Under the pieces are notes generated by a model. That model saw nothing but the letters and a program-made list of their open reading frames with translations, was not told the origin of the DNA and searched no databases. From Thalassospira sp. TSL5-1 (GTDB taxonomy: Bacteria > Pseudomonadota > Alphaproteobacteria > Rhodospirillales > Thalassospiraceae), in assembly GCF_001907695.1 (NCBI RefSeq), contig NZ_KV880637.1, positions 1,550,001 to 1,614,000 on the forward strand: a stretch of 64,000 nucleotides of DNA, given 5' to 3'. This document shows positions 26,923-35,960 of the stretch, in pieces; position 1 is the stretch's first letter, and the number at the start of each line of letters is the position of its first letter. The translations under genes and the position numbers were made by a program.

Positions 26923-26943
26923 ATTTTAAGGTGATGGCGCGAT

Positions 26944-28875
26944 TTAGAAATCGGCTTCGATCACGCGATCCTGAATTTCACGGACCATATCTTCTGCCAG
27001 GTCGGAAATCGCAACGGTCTTCTGATGTTTGAAACCAAGACGGCGCACGGATGCGGTTTTTTCTTCGGCTTCGCGTTTGCCAAGTGCCAAAATCAACGGG
27101 ATTTTGGCGTGGCTATGCTCACGAACCTTGTAACTGATCTTTTCATTGCGAAGATCAAGTTCAACATTCAAGCCTTTGGCTGCCAATGCTTCTTTGACTT
27201 CCTGTGCATAGCCATCAGCCTCGTTGGTGATGGTGCAAATGACCGCATGAACCGGCGACAGCCACAAGGGCAGGCGACCGGCATAGTTTTCGATCAGGAT
27301 GCCGATAAAGCGTTCAAGTGAGCCTAAAATAGCCCGGTGCAACATGACGGGACGATATTTTTCGCCATCTTCGCCCATATAGGAAGCATCAAGACGTTCG
27401 GGCAAAACAAAGTCCGCCTGAAGCGTGCCACACTGCCAGTCACGGCCAATGGCATCGCGCAGAACAAATTCCAGTTTCGGGCCATAAAATGCCCCTTCAC
27501 CAGGATTGATCTCGAGCTTCAGTCCCGCTTCTTCGGAGGCTTCGCGCAGTGCTGCTTCCGCCTTGTCCCAGATCTCATCTGACCCGGCACGCACTTCCGG
27601 GCGGTCCGAGAATTTGACAACGATATCTGTAAAGCCAAAATCCTTGTAAACCGATTTCAAAAGGTCACAGAAAATCTTGGTTTCTGAAACGATCTGGTCT
27701 TCGGTACAGAAAATATGCGCGTCATCCTGAATGAACTGGCGGACCCGCATGATGCCATGCAACCCGCCCGAAGGTTCGTTACGGTGACAACAGCCAAATT
27801 CGGCCATACGCAACGGCAGGTCACGATAGGATTTACTGCCCATTCGGAAAATCTGCACATGGCAGGGGCAGTTCATCGGCTTAAGCGCCAGAACTTTTTC
27901 ATCACTATCAGGGGCCGTCGTGAACATGTTTTCACGGAACTTTTCCCAGTGACCGGATTTTTCCCACAACACACGGTCTACCAGCTGCGGCGTGCGCACT
28001 TCCTGATAACCAGCGTTGTCGAGGCGGCCTCGGATATAGTTTTCCACCTTGCGATAAAGCTTCCAGCCCTTATCGTGCCAGAAAACCGATCCCTGGGCTT
28101 CTTCCTGCATATGGAACAGGTCCATTTCGCGACCAAGGCGGCGATGGTCACGCTTTTCGGCTTCTTCCAGCATGTGCAGATAGGCATCAAGCTGTTCCTG
28201 CGTTTCCCAGCAGGTGCCGTAAATACGCTGCAGCATTTCATTGTCGGAATTACCGCGCCAATAGGCACCCGCGACCTTCATCAGTTTGAAGGCCTTGCCG
28301 ATTTTACCCGTCGAGGGGGAATGCGGTCCGCGGCACAGGTCGATAAAGGCACCCTGGCGATAACACGTAATCGTTTCCGTTTCCGGCAAATCACGAATGA
28401 TCTCGGCCTTGTAGTCTTCACCTTTATCAAGGAAGAACTTGATCGCCTCGTTACGATCCCATACTTCGCGTTCGATTTTCTCGTTGCGATTGATGATCTC
28501 GTGCATCTTCTTTTCGATCTTGACCAGATCGTCGGGCGTGAAGGGCGTTTTACGGGCAAAGTCGTAATAAAAGCCGTTTTCGATGGACGGGCCGATCGTG
28601 ACCTGCGTGTCAGGATAAAGTTCCTGCACGGCTTCGGCCATGACATGCGCGCAGTCGTGGCGGATCAGCGGCAATACTTCGTCATGCCCTTTGGTTACGA
28701 TCTCGATGGTTGCATCAGTCTCGATCTCGCGGCCAAGGTCGCGGACTTCACCGTTAACGATAATGGCAAAGGATTTTTTTGCCATGGAACTGCTGATGCT
28801 TTTGGCAACATCGAAACCCGAAACGGGACCGTCAAATTCACGTACGGCGCCGTCCGGAAGCGTAAGGGCAATCAT
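26944..28875 (-). CDS. thrS: Threonine-tRNA ligase
   Basis: A 643-residue threonyl-tRNA synthetase. The N-terminal TGS domain (1-62) precedes the editing domain with [11 protein letters not shown] (72-82) and DLCRGPHS (179-186); the class II core contains FRENMFTTA, the zinc-binding [10 protein letters not shown] (Cys336) and the anticodon-binding C-terminus. Residue positions match the E. coli enzyme to within a few residues. I set the start at ATG 28875, because the longer frame adds sixteen residues outside the family and 643 aa is the standard length. The ribosome site is weak. No T-box or threonine-codon leader is visible upstream. Confidence 0.96.
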   Translation of the reverse strand: MIALTLPDGAVREFDGPVSGFDVAKSISSSMAKKSFAIIVNGEVRDLGREIETDATIEIVTKGHDEVLPLIRHDCAHVMAEAVQELYPDTQVTIGPSIENGFYYDFARKTPFTPDDLVKIEKKMHEIINRNEKIEREVWDRNEAIKFFLDKGEDYKAEIIRDLPETETITCYRQGAFIDLCRGPHSPSTGKIGKAFKLMKVAGAYWRGNSDNEMLQRIYGTCWETQEQLDAYLHMLEEAEKRDHRRLGREMDLFHMQEEAQGSVFWHDKGWKLYRKVENYIRGRLDNAGYQEVRTPQLVDRVLWEKSGHWEKFRENMFTTAPDSDEKVLALKPMNCPCHVQIFRMGSKSYRDLPLRMAEFGCCHRNEPSGGLHGIMRVRQFIQDDAHIFCTEDQIVSETKIFCDLLKSVYKDFGFTDIVVKFSDRPEVRAGSDEIWDKAEAALREASEEAGLKLEINPGEGAFYGPKLEFVLRDAIGRDWQCGTLQADFVLPERLDASYMGEDGEKYRPVMLHRAILGSLERFIGILIENYAGRLPLWLSPVHAVICTITNEADGYAQEVKEALAAKGLNVELDLRNEKISYKVREHSHAKIPLILALGKREAEEKTASVRRLGFKHQKTVAISDLAEDMVREIQDRVIEADF

Positions 28876-29230
28876 GTTCTGCTCAACTCTGCTTTTTATA
28901 CGGGCGAAATAATCAAGGCGCACACCTTATACCCGCTGTTGTTGCGGGAAGTCTGCACAAGAAAACGAATTTTGGGATGGGGTCAAGTTCGCACTTTGGA
29001 AAAGGCGACTTTCTGGGCAGCAAAAAACGCTGCACCGCCACGATGGCGTGCAGTGAATTCCGTCTTCATCAATTTTTTGTCGGCGATGCCGTGCATTGAT
29101 GCTTTCCCGTTTGTTGCGGGTCAAATATAACAGGCTATTGCCTGCGGGCAAGCCGGAACTGACTGAAATCTGCCCTTTTTATACAATAATAATCAGCCAG
29201 GCGCCACCACGCCATTCAGGAAGGTCTTTC

Positions 29231-30436
29231 ATGTCTCGCCCCGAAGTCAGACGTAACGTTATTGTTCTCAGTCTGTGTGTCGCCCTTTCGGCAAGTGCGA
29301 TGTCGCTGTTGTTTACTGTTGCAGCCGTGATTGGTTATTCGCTGGCACCTGATAAATCGCTCTCTACCTTGCCAGTGTCGGCAACAATGATTGCGATGAT
29401 GCTTACTACGGCACCGTCAGCTTTCATGATGAAACGGTTTGGCCGCAAGGTTGGTTTTTCCGTGGGCTGCTTGATTGGGATGTGTGGTGCCTTTTCCGGG
29501 ATGGGGGCGGTTTATTGGGGTAATTTTTGGCTGATATGTGCGGCCGGGGCCTTTATCGGGTCGGCCAATGCCATTGCCATGCAATATCGGTTTGCCGCAG
29601 CCGAAGCCGCCCCGGCAGAATTTCGTTCGCGTGCGATCTCATTGACGATGCTGGGCGGTGTCCTGGCGGCATTTATCGGGCCAAATCTTGCCAGTCACGC
29701 CCGTAACTGGGTTGATACCATTCCGTTTTTGGGGACGTTTCTTGCGCTGTTGGGGCTGCAATTGTTGTTGATGTTGGCCATTGCCCAGTTGCGCCTGCCG
29801 GAAACGCACAAAAAAATACATGATGAACCCGCCCGTCCACTTGGCGAGATTTTTCGTGTGCCAGGGGTGTTGGTTGCCATTGTCGGCGCAGCCCTTGGCT
29901 ATGCGGTCATGAGCTTTGTGATGACGGCAACGCCGCTTGCCATCCTTGACTGCGACTATGCCTTTGGGGATGCCGCCTTTATTATTCAGTGGCATGTGGT
30001 GGGTATGTATGCGCCGGGCTTTTTTACCGGCAACCTGATTCGCCGTTTTGGGTCACTGGTCATCATTCAGGCAGGTGCTGTCTTTACGCTTGTTTGCCTG
30101 GTGTTCGGGTTAACCGGGATTGATTTGCTGGCGAATTTCTGGCCCGCACTGGTATTGCTGGGGATTGGCTGGAATTTCATGTTCGTGGGCGCGACAACGT
30201 TACTGACGGAAAATTACCGTCCGTCTGAGCAGGCCCGTGTGCAGGCCATTAATGAATTTGCCGTGTTTGGGACAGTTGCTGTGGCTTCGTTGTCTGCAGG
30301 CTCGATTTATGCCGGAGCAGGGTGGTCCGTTTTGTTAATGTCGGCGGCCATGCCTGTCGGCCTGGTTGTGTTGATTGTTGCGATTTATGCCGTTTATAAA
30401 CGCCGGTTAAAAGCAACTGCGATAAAATCAGGGTAA
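29231..30436 (+). CDS. MFS transporter
   Basis: A 401-residue major facilitator protein with twelve apparent transmembrane segments. It has the loop 2-3 motif region MKRFGRKVGFSVG and an equivalent RRFGSLVIIQAG in the second half. The start is ATG 29231, with AGGAAGG six bases upstream, not the longer frame from 29096. The subgroup (YNFM-like, lacking marked extra domains) does not reveal the substrate. It has no operon partner, being divergent from thrS and ending at an inverted repeat without T-run before the chemoreceptor gene. Confidence 0.82.
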   Translation: MSRPEVRRNVIVLSLCVALSASAMSLLFTVAAVIGYSLAPDKSLSTLPVSATMIAMMLTTAPSAFMMKRFGRKVGFSVGCLIGMCGAFSGMGAVYWGNFWLICAAGAFIGSANAIAMQYRFAAAEAAPAEFRSRAISLTMLGGVLAAFIGPNLASHARNWVDTIPFLGTFLALLGLQLLLMLAIAQLRLPETHKKIHDEPARPLGEIFRVPGVLVAIVGAALGYAVMSFVMTATPLAILDCDYAFGDAAFIIQWHVVGMYAPGFFTGNLIRRFGSLVIIQAGAVFTLVCLVFGLTGIDLLANFWPALVLLGIGWNFMFVGATTLLTENYRPSEQARVQAINEFAVFGTVAVASLSAGSIYAGAGWSVLLMSAAMPVGLVVLIVAIYAVYKRRLKATAIKSG

Positions 30437-30444
30437 CGGGAACG

Positions 30445-30474
30445 CCAAACCGCCCTGTCATAAGGGCGGTTTGG
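30445..30474. terminator. 12-bp perfect hairpin between convergent MFS and chemoreceptor genes
   Basis: CCAAACCGCCCT and its exact complement (30445-30456 with 30463-30474) around GTCATA. There is no strong T-run either side, but its place between two convergent genes suggests a shared terminator. Confidence 0.65.
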
Positions 30475-30491
30475 CAAGGCCTGTGGTTTGT

Positions 30492-31805
30492 TTATTGGCG
30501 AATAGAGCGCAAGAATTCACCAACCTGGTCGCGCAATTTGTCGCCATTTTTTGCCAATTCTGATGTTTCCCCCTGAACATGGCTCGCAGCCTTACCTGTG
30601 TCGTTGGCTGCCTCCGTGACAGATCGAACATTAGCCTGAGCAGATTCGGTGCTTTTTACAGCCTGATAAACACTGTTTGAAATCTCGTGGGTAACCGATC
30701 CCTGTTGTTCAATTGCAGAGGCAATGGCCGTTGAAATCTCGTCTACTTCGTTAATCGTGCGGGAAATGTTCTGAATGGCTTGAACCGCGTTTTGCGTTTC
30801 TTCCTGTATTGCTTTGATTTGGTTGGCAATTTCTTCTGTTGCACGCGCTGTTTGGGTCGCGAGGGTTTTTACCTCGGAGGCAACCACGGCAAATCCCTTG
30901 CCAGCATCTCCTGCACGGGCAGCTTCGATGGTGGCATTTAGGGCCAAAAGGTTGGTTTGTCCGGCAATGTCATTGATCAGTTTGACAACATCACCAATTT
31001 TTTGTGCAGCAGTCGCCAGAGATTCAATTTTGTTGTTGGTTTCGACAGCTTCTGAAACGGCAGTACTGATAATTTGGGATGATTGGTTAACACGTTTGCT
31101 GATGTCATCGATTGATGCGGACAATTCTTCTGTTGCCGATGCGACAGACTGAACGTTTTCGTTTGTTTCATGGGAGGCGGAGGCAACAACATCACACAAG
31201 TTTGCTGTTTGAGTTGCCGTTGATGTCATTGAGTGTGCGGCTTTATCGAGTGTTCTGGCGGATTCTGATACCGCTTCGACAAGTTTCCCCACAGAGGCTT
31301 CAAAAGCATCGGCCAACTTCTGACGCATTTCGTCACGTTCGGCTTCGGCAACTTTGCTATCATGAACGTCAACCAGTGACCCACATGCGCGGCGGGGAAT
31401 GCCGTTTGCATCCTTCACGGTTCCACCAGTCGCCCGAAACCAGCGATAGGAGCCATCCTTTACCTTCAGGCGATATAGAACGTCATATGGTTTACCCGTT
31501 TCCAAAGCATTGCCAAAGGCGGCAAATGTGGGCGCGACATCCTCTGGATGCAGACGGTCCGACCAGGATTGCACGACGTTGGGAAAATCGTTTTCATTGT
31601 CAAAACCGCACAGGCGACGAAATTCAGGTGTCCAGGTCCATTTTGACTTTGGGTGCATCGCATCGCCATCGTGAAGAATGGCATCCCATAATCCAACACC
31701 GGAGTGTCGTGACAAAATTTGCAGCCATTCGATTTTTTCGGCTGTTTCGGCTGATGGTTTTAAAAACGCCATGCGATATACTTTCAGAACTTTTGACAAT
31801 CTCAT
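30492..31805 (-). CDS. Soluble PAS-domain methyl-accepting chemotaxis protein
   Basis: A 437-residue chemoreceptor-like protein with no transmembrane segment. About residues 30-155 form a PAS domain with WTPEFRRLCGFDNENDFP and RLKVKDGSYRWFRATGGTVKD and a PAC-like end, and the C-terminal half is the MCP signalling domain with the hairpin tip [44 protein letters not shown]. It should sit in a cytosolic cluster and relay to CheA/CheW. The start is uncertain: ATG 31805 or ATG 31772, neither with a good ribosome site. The ligand or cofactor of the PAS is not seen. It lies alone, far from any che operon. Confidence 0.88.
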   Translation of the reverse strand: MRLSKVLKVYRMAFLKPSAETAEKIEWLQILSRHSGVGLWDAILHDGDAMHPKSKWTWTPEFRRLCGFDNENDFPNVVQSWSDRLHPEDVAPTFAAFGNALETGKPYDVLYRLKVKDGSYRWFRATGGTVKDANGIPRRACGSLVDVHDSKVAEAERDEMRQKLADAFEASVGKLVEAVSESARTLDKAAHSMTSTATQTANLCDVVASASHETNENVQSVASATEELSASIDDISKRVNQSSQIISTAVSEAVETNNKIESLATAAQKIGDVVKLINDIAGQTNLLALNATIEAARAGDAGKGFAVVASEVKTLATQTARATEEIANQIKAIQEETQNAVQAIQNISRTINEVDEISTAIASAIEQQGSVTHEISNSVYQAVKSTESAQANVRSVTEAANDTGKAASHVQGETSELAKNGDKLRDQVGEFLRSIRQ

Positions 31806-31945
31806 CCCTGCACCATCATCTTATCTTAAGGTGGTGATGTGCTATTCTTTTGGGATGTGTGTATTGATCAAAAGTCTTTCAAGGTTTTTGTATTCTCCAT
31901 CAGTTTCCGTGCTGGTGCGTTCGTCCGTCTGTCGGTTTGGGTGAT

Positions 31946-32620
31946 CTAACGCCCCATCATGATTTCCAGGGCATGGGAACGAAATTCACGATTGTACAGA
32001 ATGACGATCACCCAAGTGGATCCAATCATGAAGGCTACAGGATGATAAAACCAAGCCAGCGCCGAAAGGGCGAAGAAATAAGCACGAATGCCACGATTGA
32101 AGTTATGGGCTGACATCATGCTCATACGGGCGGCCTGGGCTGCTATGTTGGGGCCTTTTTCATCGCTGGTTTCGGGGGTGGCACCAATCAGGATCGAACA
32201 GTAATTTGATAGCCGGAAAGCCCAGGTAAATTTGAAAAAGGCATAAACAAAGATCAACATCAGAAATACGACTTTGCAATTCCACAATAAGGGTGTGGAC
32301 GCGGCGGCATAGGGCAGGGTGGAAACCAGTTCAATACCTTCTCTGCTGTAGCCAAGAAGCGCGCCCAGACCAACCAGAACCAGAATCGTTGTTGATGAGA
32401 AAAAACTGATCGCTGTAATCAGGTTGCTGGCGATAGAGGTATCAATCATCCGCAAATTACGTTTACGCATCTGTTCCATCCAGCGATGTCGATTATGCGC
32501 CATTAACGCGGAAATGCTTTTGCGTCGCCGCGTGCTGCTGTCAGCATAAAAGGTATAGCCAGCCCACCAGCAAATGGCCCAGCCGAGTGCCAGTGCATCG
32601 TGTAATGTTGTTGTTACCAT
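31946..32620 (-). CDS. DUF599 family membrane protein
   Basis: A 224-residue protein of the DUF599 family with four to five hydrophobic segments. The family motifs YTFYADSSTRRRKSISALM (N-terminal) and FFKFTWAFRLSNYCSILIGATPE (central) are present, followed by NFNRGIRAYFFALSALAWF. The function is not established. AAGGACG is eleven bases upstream of the ATG. It is not visibly linked to an operon. Confidence 0.82.
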   Translation of the reverse strand: MVTTTLHDALALGWAICWWAGYTFYADSSTRRRKSISALMAHNRHRWMEQMRKRNLRMIDTSIASNLITAISFFSSTTILVLVGLGALLGYSREGIELVSTLPYAAASTPLLWNCKVVFLMLIFVYAFFKFTWAFRLSNYCSILIGATPETSDEKGPNIAAQAARMSMMSAHNFNRGIRAYFFALSALAWFYHPVAFMIGSTWVIVILYNREFRSHALEIMMGR

Positions 32621-32835
32621 TTATGTTTTTCGTCCTTTTCCCCTTTTTATGGGGGCGGATTATATCATTGATGATCAAAATTGGCTTAGGTGTTTCTTTT
32701 GGCAGCACCCTGGGCTTGGTTTATAATGATGCGATAGGCAATGAGATGACGAATTGCTGAAAATCATCTTCGGCGGGTTGTTTTCCGACCCGAGAAAGAG
32801 TATCAGCGGCGCAAATTTAACGGAGCAAATACCCC

Positions 32836-33324
32836 ATGAGCGACCTTGATAACGACCTTGGCGAAGAAGACGTCGAACTGGCCGAATTTGAAGCACATAC
32901 CGAAGCGCTGATCGAGGAAGGTCGCAGCAAGGATGATGTGTTTGAATTTGTCGGCTATATGAATATCAATGAAGTCGGCACCCACATGATTGCCGCCGAA
33001 ATGGTGCTGGACGAAGACGACATCGACCAGATGAGCAAGACCCTGCGTCAGCTGGAAGTTGATTTGAAGCCACTGGGTGAATTAACCGGAGGGCTTAAGG
33101 GCGGCGAAGATGTCAAACGCGCGCTGGCGGCCCTGTTCCTTGAACTGGTGGAGCTGTGCGAACTTGACGATGATGATGAAGATGCTGGCGAATTGAGCGA
33201 AGAAGCCCTGTTGCTGTTGAACTTCATTAAACGGTTCAATCCGCAAATGCGCCGCCTGACGGTTGCGCTGACCGATACCGATGATGATGACGTATCGTGC
33301 GAATATGAAGTTGCCAACTGGTAA
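32836..33324 (+). CDS. Acidic hypothetical protein
   Basis: A 162-residue, strongly acidic, soluble protein of unknown family, starting MSDLDNDLGEEDVELAEFE. The Asp/Glu content is concentrated at both ends, including DDDDEDAGELSEEA. No cysteine cluster or catalytic motif is visible, and there is no signal peptide. It ends at a strong terminator just ahead of the M23 peptidase gene, so it is a separate transcript. It could be a small regulatory or chaperone-type protein; I do not assign one. Confidence 0.6.
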   Translation: MSDLDNDLGEEDVELAEFEAHTEALIEEGRSKDDVFEFVGYMNINEVGTHMIAAEMVLDEDDIDQMSKTLRQLEVDLKPLGELTGGLKGGEDVKRALAALFLELVELCELDDDDEDAGELSEEALLLLNFIKRFNPQMRRLTVALTDTDDDDVSCEYEVANW

Positions 33325-33382
33325 CGGGGCAAAGGGTGGGTAACGCAGTTGCTTGCCACTGGCCGATAAATTCGATACCCAC

Positions 33383-33420
33383 AAAGGCAGCATGGATAAC
33401 CTTGCTGCCTTTTTTCTTTT
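33383..33420 (+). terminator. Terminator after acidic protein gene
   Basis: AAAGGCAGC and GCTGCCTTT (33383-33391 with 33404-33412) with a TTTTTCTTTT tail. Its loop contains the ATG at 33392, which therefore cannot be the start of the next gene. Confidence 0.85.
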
Positions 33421-33433
33421 GCGGAGCATCGCG

Positions 33434-34255
33434 GTGAGCCAGGAACGCCCGGTTTCAATGGATATGAATAACGAATTGGCGCAGGGCGAGGAACGCCTTG
33501 CGACCTATTTGGCGCGGCATGTAAAGGGCGAGGCACCGTTTCCCGAAGGACAAAAATTGCTACGCTGGATTGGCGATAACCAGGATCAATTCGCCTCGGT
33601 TTTGTCGTTTGATCTGAAAACATGTCGCAAGATCGTTTATGATTTCAGCCGCAATGGCGATGTGGTGATTGGCGGGACCAGCGACCCGGCCCGGCAGACG
33701 GAACTGATGTTTGCACAAATGGCCGCGCAGGATGCGCCTGTTGGTGTTGGCCGCTATCGCGAGGACCGGATTTGTTATCAGTCGCCTCAATTTAAGGTGG
33801 GCGGTGAAGCCCGGTCCCAGCATTTGGGGATTGATCTTTTCCTGCCTGCGGGAACGCCGGTTTTCATGCCGCTTGATGGCGTAGTGCACAGCTTTGCTGA
33901 TAATGACCTGCCGCTGGATTATGGCCCCACCATTATCATGGAGCATAACCCCGAACCGGGCATCACCTTCTGGACATTGTATGGACATCTGAGCCGGGAA
34001 TCGCTTGTGGGGCTTTATGAGGGCAAGCCCTTTGCGAAAGGGGAAGAGCTTTGCCAGTTTGGTGATTATCCGATCAATGGCGACTGGATACCGCACCTGC
34101 ATTTTCAGATCATTTTTGATCTTCTGGGGAAACGCGGTGACTATTTTGGTGCAGCCAAACCGTCTCAATGGGATGTATGGGAAGCTATTTGCCCCAATGC
34201 AAACCTGATTTTGCAAATGCCGGAAAATGTAACAGCCAGTCGGGAAGGTGTGTGA
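33434..34255 (+). CDS. M23/LytM-type metallopeptidase
   Basis: A 273-residue protein with a complete M23 (LytM) zinc peptidase core near its C-terminus. Ligand motifs are HLGID (His130, Asp134), LYGHLS (His185) and HLHF (His221, His223). No signal peptide is visible, so it may be cytosolic or secreted by an unusual route; M23 domains of this compact type also occur fused to aminotransferases. I start at GTG 33434 with GGAG seven bases upstream, because the nearer ATG 33392 lies in the previous gene's terminator loop. One base separates its stop from the DUF1491 gene, which probably forms the same transcript. Confidence 0.75.
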   Translation: MSQERPVSMDMNNELAQGEERLATYLARHVKGEAPFPEGQKLLRWIGDNQDQFASVLSFDLKTCRKIVYDFSRNGDVVIGGTSDPARQTELMFAQMAAQDAPVGVGRYREDRICYQSPQFKVGGEARSQHLGIDLFLPAGTPVFMPLDGVVHSFADNDLPLDYGPTIIMEHNPEPGITFWTLYGHLSRESLVGLYEGKPFAKGEELCQFGDYPINGDWIPHLHFQIIFDLLGKRGDYFGAAKPSQWDVWEAICPNANLILQMPENVTASREGV

Positions 34256-34256
34256 A

Positions 34257-34610
34257 ATGACCCAGCCCCGTTTAAAAGCCGGTATTTGGGTGCGTGGCCA
34301 GATCGGGATTTGCCAGGCCAATGGCATTACGGCAATGGTCGTGCATAAAGGCAACGAGGATGCCGGGGCGGTTTTGTTGAAACTAAACCGTTTTGCCGCA
34401 GGTTGTTTTGTATATTCGCGTGTCACCACGATGGAAGGTGAACTTGGCTGGATGCAGGTTGCAGGGGGTGGAAGCGGTGATCGTGAAACGGAAATGCAGT
34501 GCGATAAGTATTGCTGCCGACAGATTTCTTTTGACCGGGATATTTGGGTGCTGGAAGTCGAAGATCACAAGTCGCAATATGAGCTTGATGCGCCAATTGT
34601 TGAATTCTGA
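34257..34610 (+). CDS. DUF1491 family protein
   Basis: A 117-residue alphaproteobacterial DUF1491 protein, recognisable by its PRLKAGIWVRGQIGICQANG start, the AGAVLLKLNRFAAGCFVYSR centre and the DIWVLEVEDHKSQYELD end. It is of unknown function. The ATG follows the peptidase stop by one base, so the two are probably coupled. A bidirectional terminator follows. Confidence 0.82.
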   Translation: MTQPRLKAGIWVRGQIGICQANGITAMVVHKGNEDAGAVLLKLNRFAAGCFVYSRVTTMEGELGWMQVAGGGSGDRETEMQCDKYCCRQISFDRDIWVLEVEDHKSQYELDAPIVEF

Positions 34611-34613
34611 TAT

Positions 34614-34653
34614 AAAAAAAGGCCTGCAAGCGACTGCAGACCTTTAATTTTTT
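34614..34653. terminator. Bidirectional terminator between DUF1491 and the parvulin gene
   Basis: AGGCCTGCA and TGCAGACCT (one G-U) form a stem at 34620-34643, with seven A residues on the left and TTAATTTTTT on the right, giving a tail in both directions. Confidence 0.8.
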
Positions 34654-34664
34654 GCGATACCGGA

Positions 34665-34985
34665 TTAAGCGGTGCGCTGCAGGATGTGATAACCGAAATC
34701 GGTTTCCACCACGTCGGACACGGTTCCGACTTCCATGTTGAACGCGGCCTGGTCGAATTCAGGGACCATCATGCCACGGCCAAAAAAGCCAAGGTCGCCA
34801 CCCTGACGGCCCGACGGGCAATCGGAATTTGCCTGGGCGACTTCGGCGAAATCGGCACCATTGTCGACCTGGGTTTTCAGGTCTTTAATCAGGGTCAGGG
34901 CTTCGTCCTTGCTGCGTGACGCGGTGGAGCGTGCGGAACCGGCATACATCAGCAGGATGTGAGATGCGCGAACTTGTTCACTCAT
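34665..34985 (-). CDS. Parvulin-type peptidyl-prolyl cis-trans isomerase
   Basis: A 106-residue single-domain parvulin. Family stretches are VRASHILLMYAGSARST near the start, NGADFAEVAQANSDCPSGRQGGDLGFFGRGMMVPEFDQAAF, and TDFGYHILQRTA at the end. The lack of a signal peptide suggests a cytosolic, PpiC-like enzyme that assists protein folding. ATG 34985 has AAAGGA seven bases upstream; the longer frame is not supported. It has no same-strand neighbour. Confidence 0.88.
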   Translation of the reverse strand: MSEQVRASHILLMYAGSARSTASRSKDEALTLIKDLKTQVDNGADFAEVAQANSDCPSGRQGGDLGFFGRGMMVPEFDQAAFNMEVGTVSDVVETDFGYHILQRTA

Positions 34986-35139
34986 GATTTTTCCTTTCAG
35001 CCCGGCACCACACCATTGCGAAGTACCGGAAATCTGCAAAATTTCAAAATTATGGGAATTGCCATGGCTGGCACTTTCCCATAAGCCTTGTGGCTTGTTA
35101 CGACAAAATGATCCGCGATGAAAGAGAAGAGGCGCACAA

Positions 35140-35913
35140 ATGCTTGCTGTTGTTTCCCCGGCAAAGAAACTCGACTTTGAAAATCCGGCCCCAAAAATGC
35201 CTGTTAGTCAGCCGGTATTTCTGGACGATGCCGTTGAGTTGGTTGAGGTTGCGCAAAAAAAGACCCGTCGCGATTTAATGAATTTAATGGGGATCAGCGA
35301 GGATCTGGCTGAATTGAATGTGCAGCGATTTGCCCATTTCAAAACGCCTTTCACCGCCGAAAATGCCAAACCGGCGGTTTATGCTTTTCGTGGCGATACC
35401 TATGTCGGACTCGATGCTGATAACCTGAGCCAGAAAGATCTGGACTGGGCGGAAGACCATTTTCGCATGCTTTCGGGCCTGTATGGGGCGTTGCGCCCGC
35501 GCGACTTGATGCAGGCCTATCGTCTGGAGATGGGAACGAAGCTGGAAAATCCGCGCGGTAAGAACCTGTATGAATTTTGGGGCGAAAAGATTGCCCATCA
35601 TTTGAATGACATCACCCGCGAGCATAAAGATCGCACCCTGGTGAACCTGGCCTCGAACGAATATTTCAAGGCGGTGAAAACCAAATTGATCGAAGGGCCG
35701 GTAATTACGCCTGTGTTTAAGGAAATAAAAGGCAACACCGCCAAAGTCATTGGGTTTTCAGCCAAGCGTGCCCGTGGCATGATGGCGCGATACATGATCC
35801 AGAACCGGTTGGAAAAGCCCGAAGACCTGAAATCATTTGATATGGACGGGTATGTTTACCGTGATGATTTGACAGACGGGAATGACTGGGTCTTTACGCG
35901 CACGCACGAATAA
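35140..35913 (+). CDS. yaaA: YaaA family peroxide-stress protein
   Basis: A 257-residue YaaA (DUF328) family member. Conserved stretches are LAVVSPAKKLDFENP at the start, AVYAFRGDTYVGLDADNLS, LSGLYGALRPRDLMQAYRLEMGTKL, and ASNEYFKAV. In E. coli the protein limits the effects of hydrogen peroxide, probably by lowering free iron. GAGG precedes the ATG. It is followed by the YbiB gene on the same strand with a 47-base gap. Confidence 0.88.
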   Translation: MLAVVSPAKKLDFENPAPKMPVSQPVFLDDAVELVEVAQKKTRRDLMNLMGISEDLAELNVQRFAHFKTPFTAENAKPAVYAFRGDTYVGLDADNLSQKDLDWAEDHFRMLSGLYGALRPRDLMQAYRLEMGTKLENPRGKNLYEFWGEKIAHHLNDITREHKDRTLVNLASNEYFKAVKTKLIEGPVITPVFKEIKGNTAKVIGFSAKRARGMMARYMIQNRLEKPEDLKSFDMDGYVYRDDLTDGNDWVFTRTHE

Positions 35914-35960
35914 TGTAGTGCCCGTGATCTTATTTTTTCACCAACACAGTGAGCGATCAG

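Noticed and set aside
27715-29130. A 471-codon plus-strand frame across thrS
   Set aside because: It lies antisense to the thrS core and shows no family; ThrS motifs on the minus strand explain the region.
33353-33433. The N-terminal extension of the M23 peptidase frame
   Set aside because: The only upstream ATG is inside the terminator loop at 33383-33412, so translation from there is implausible.
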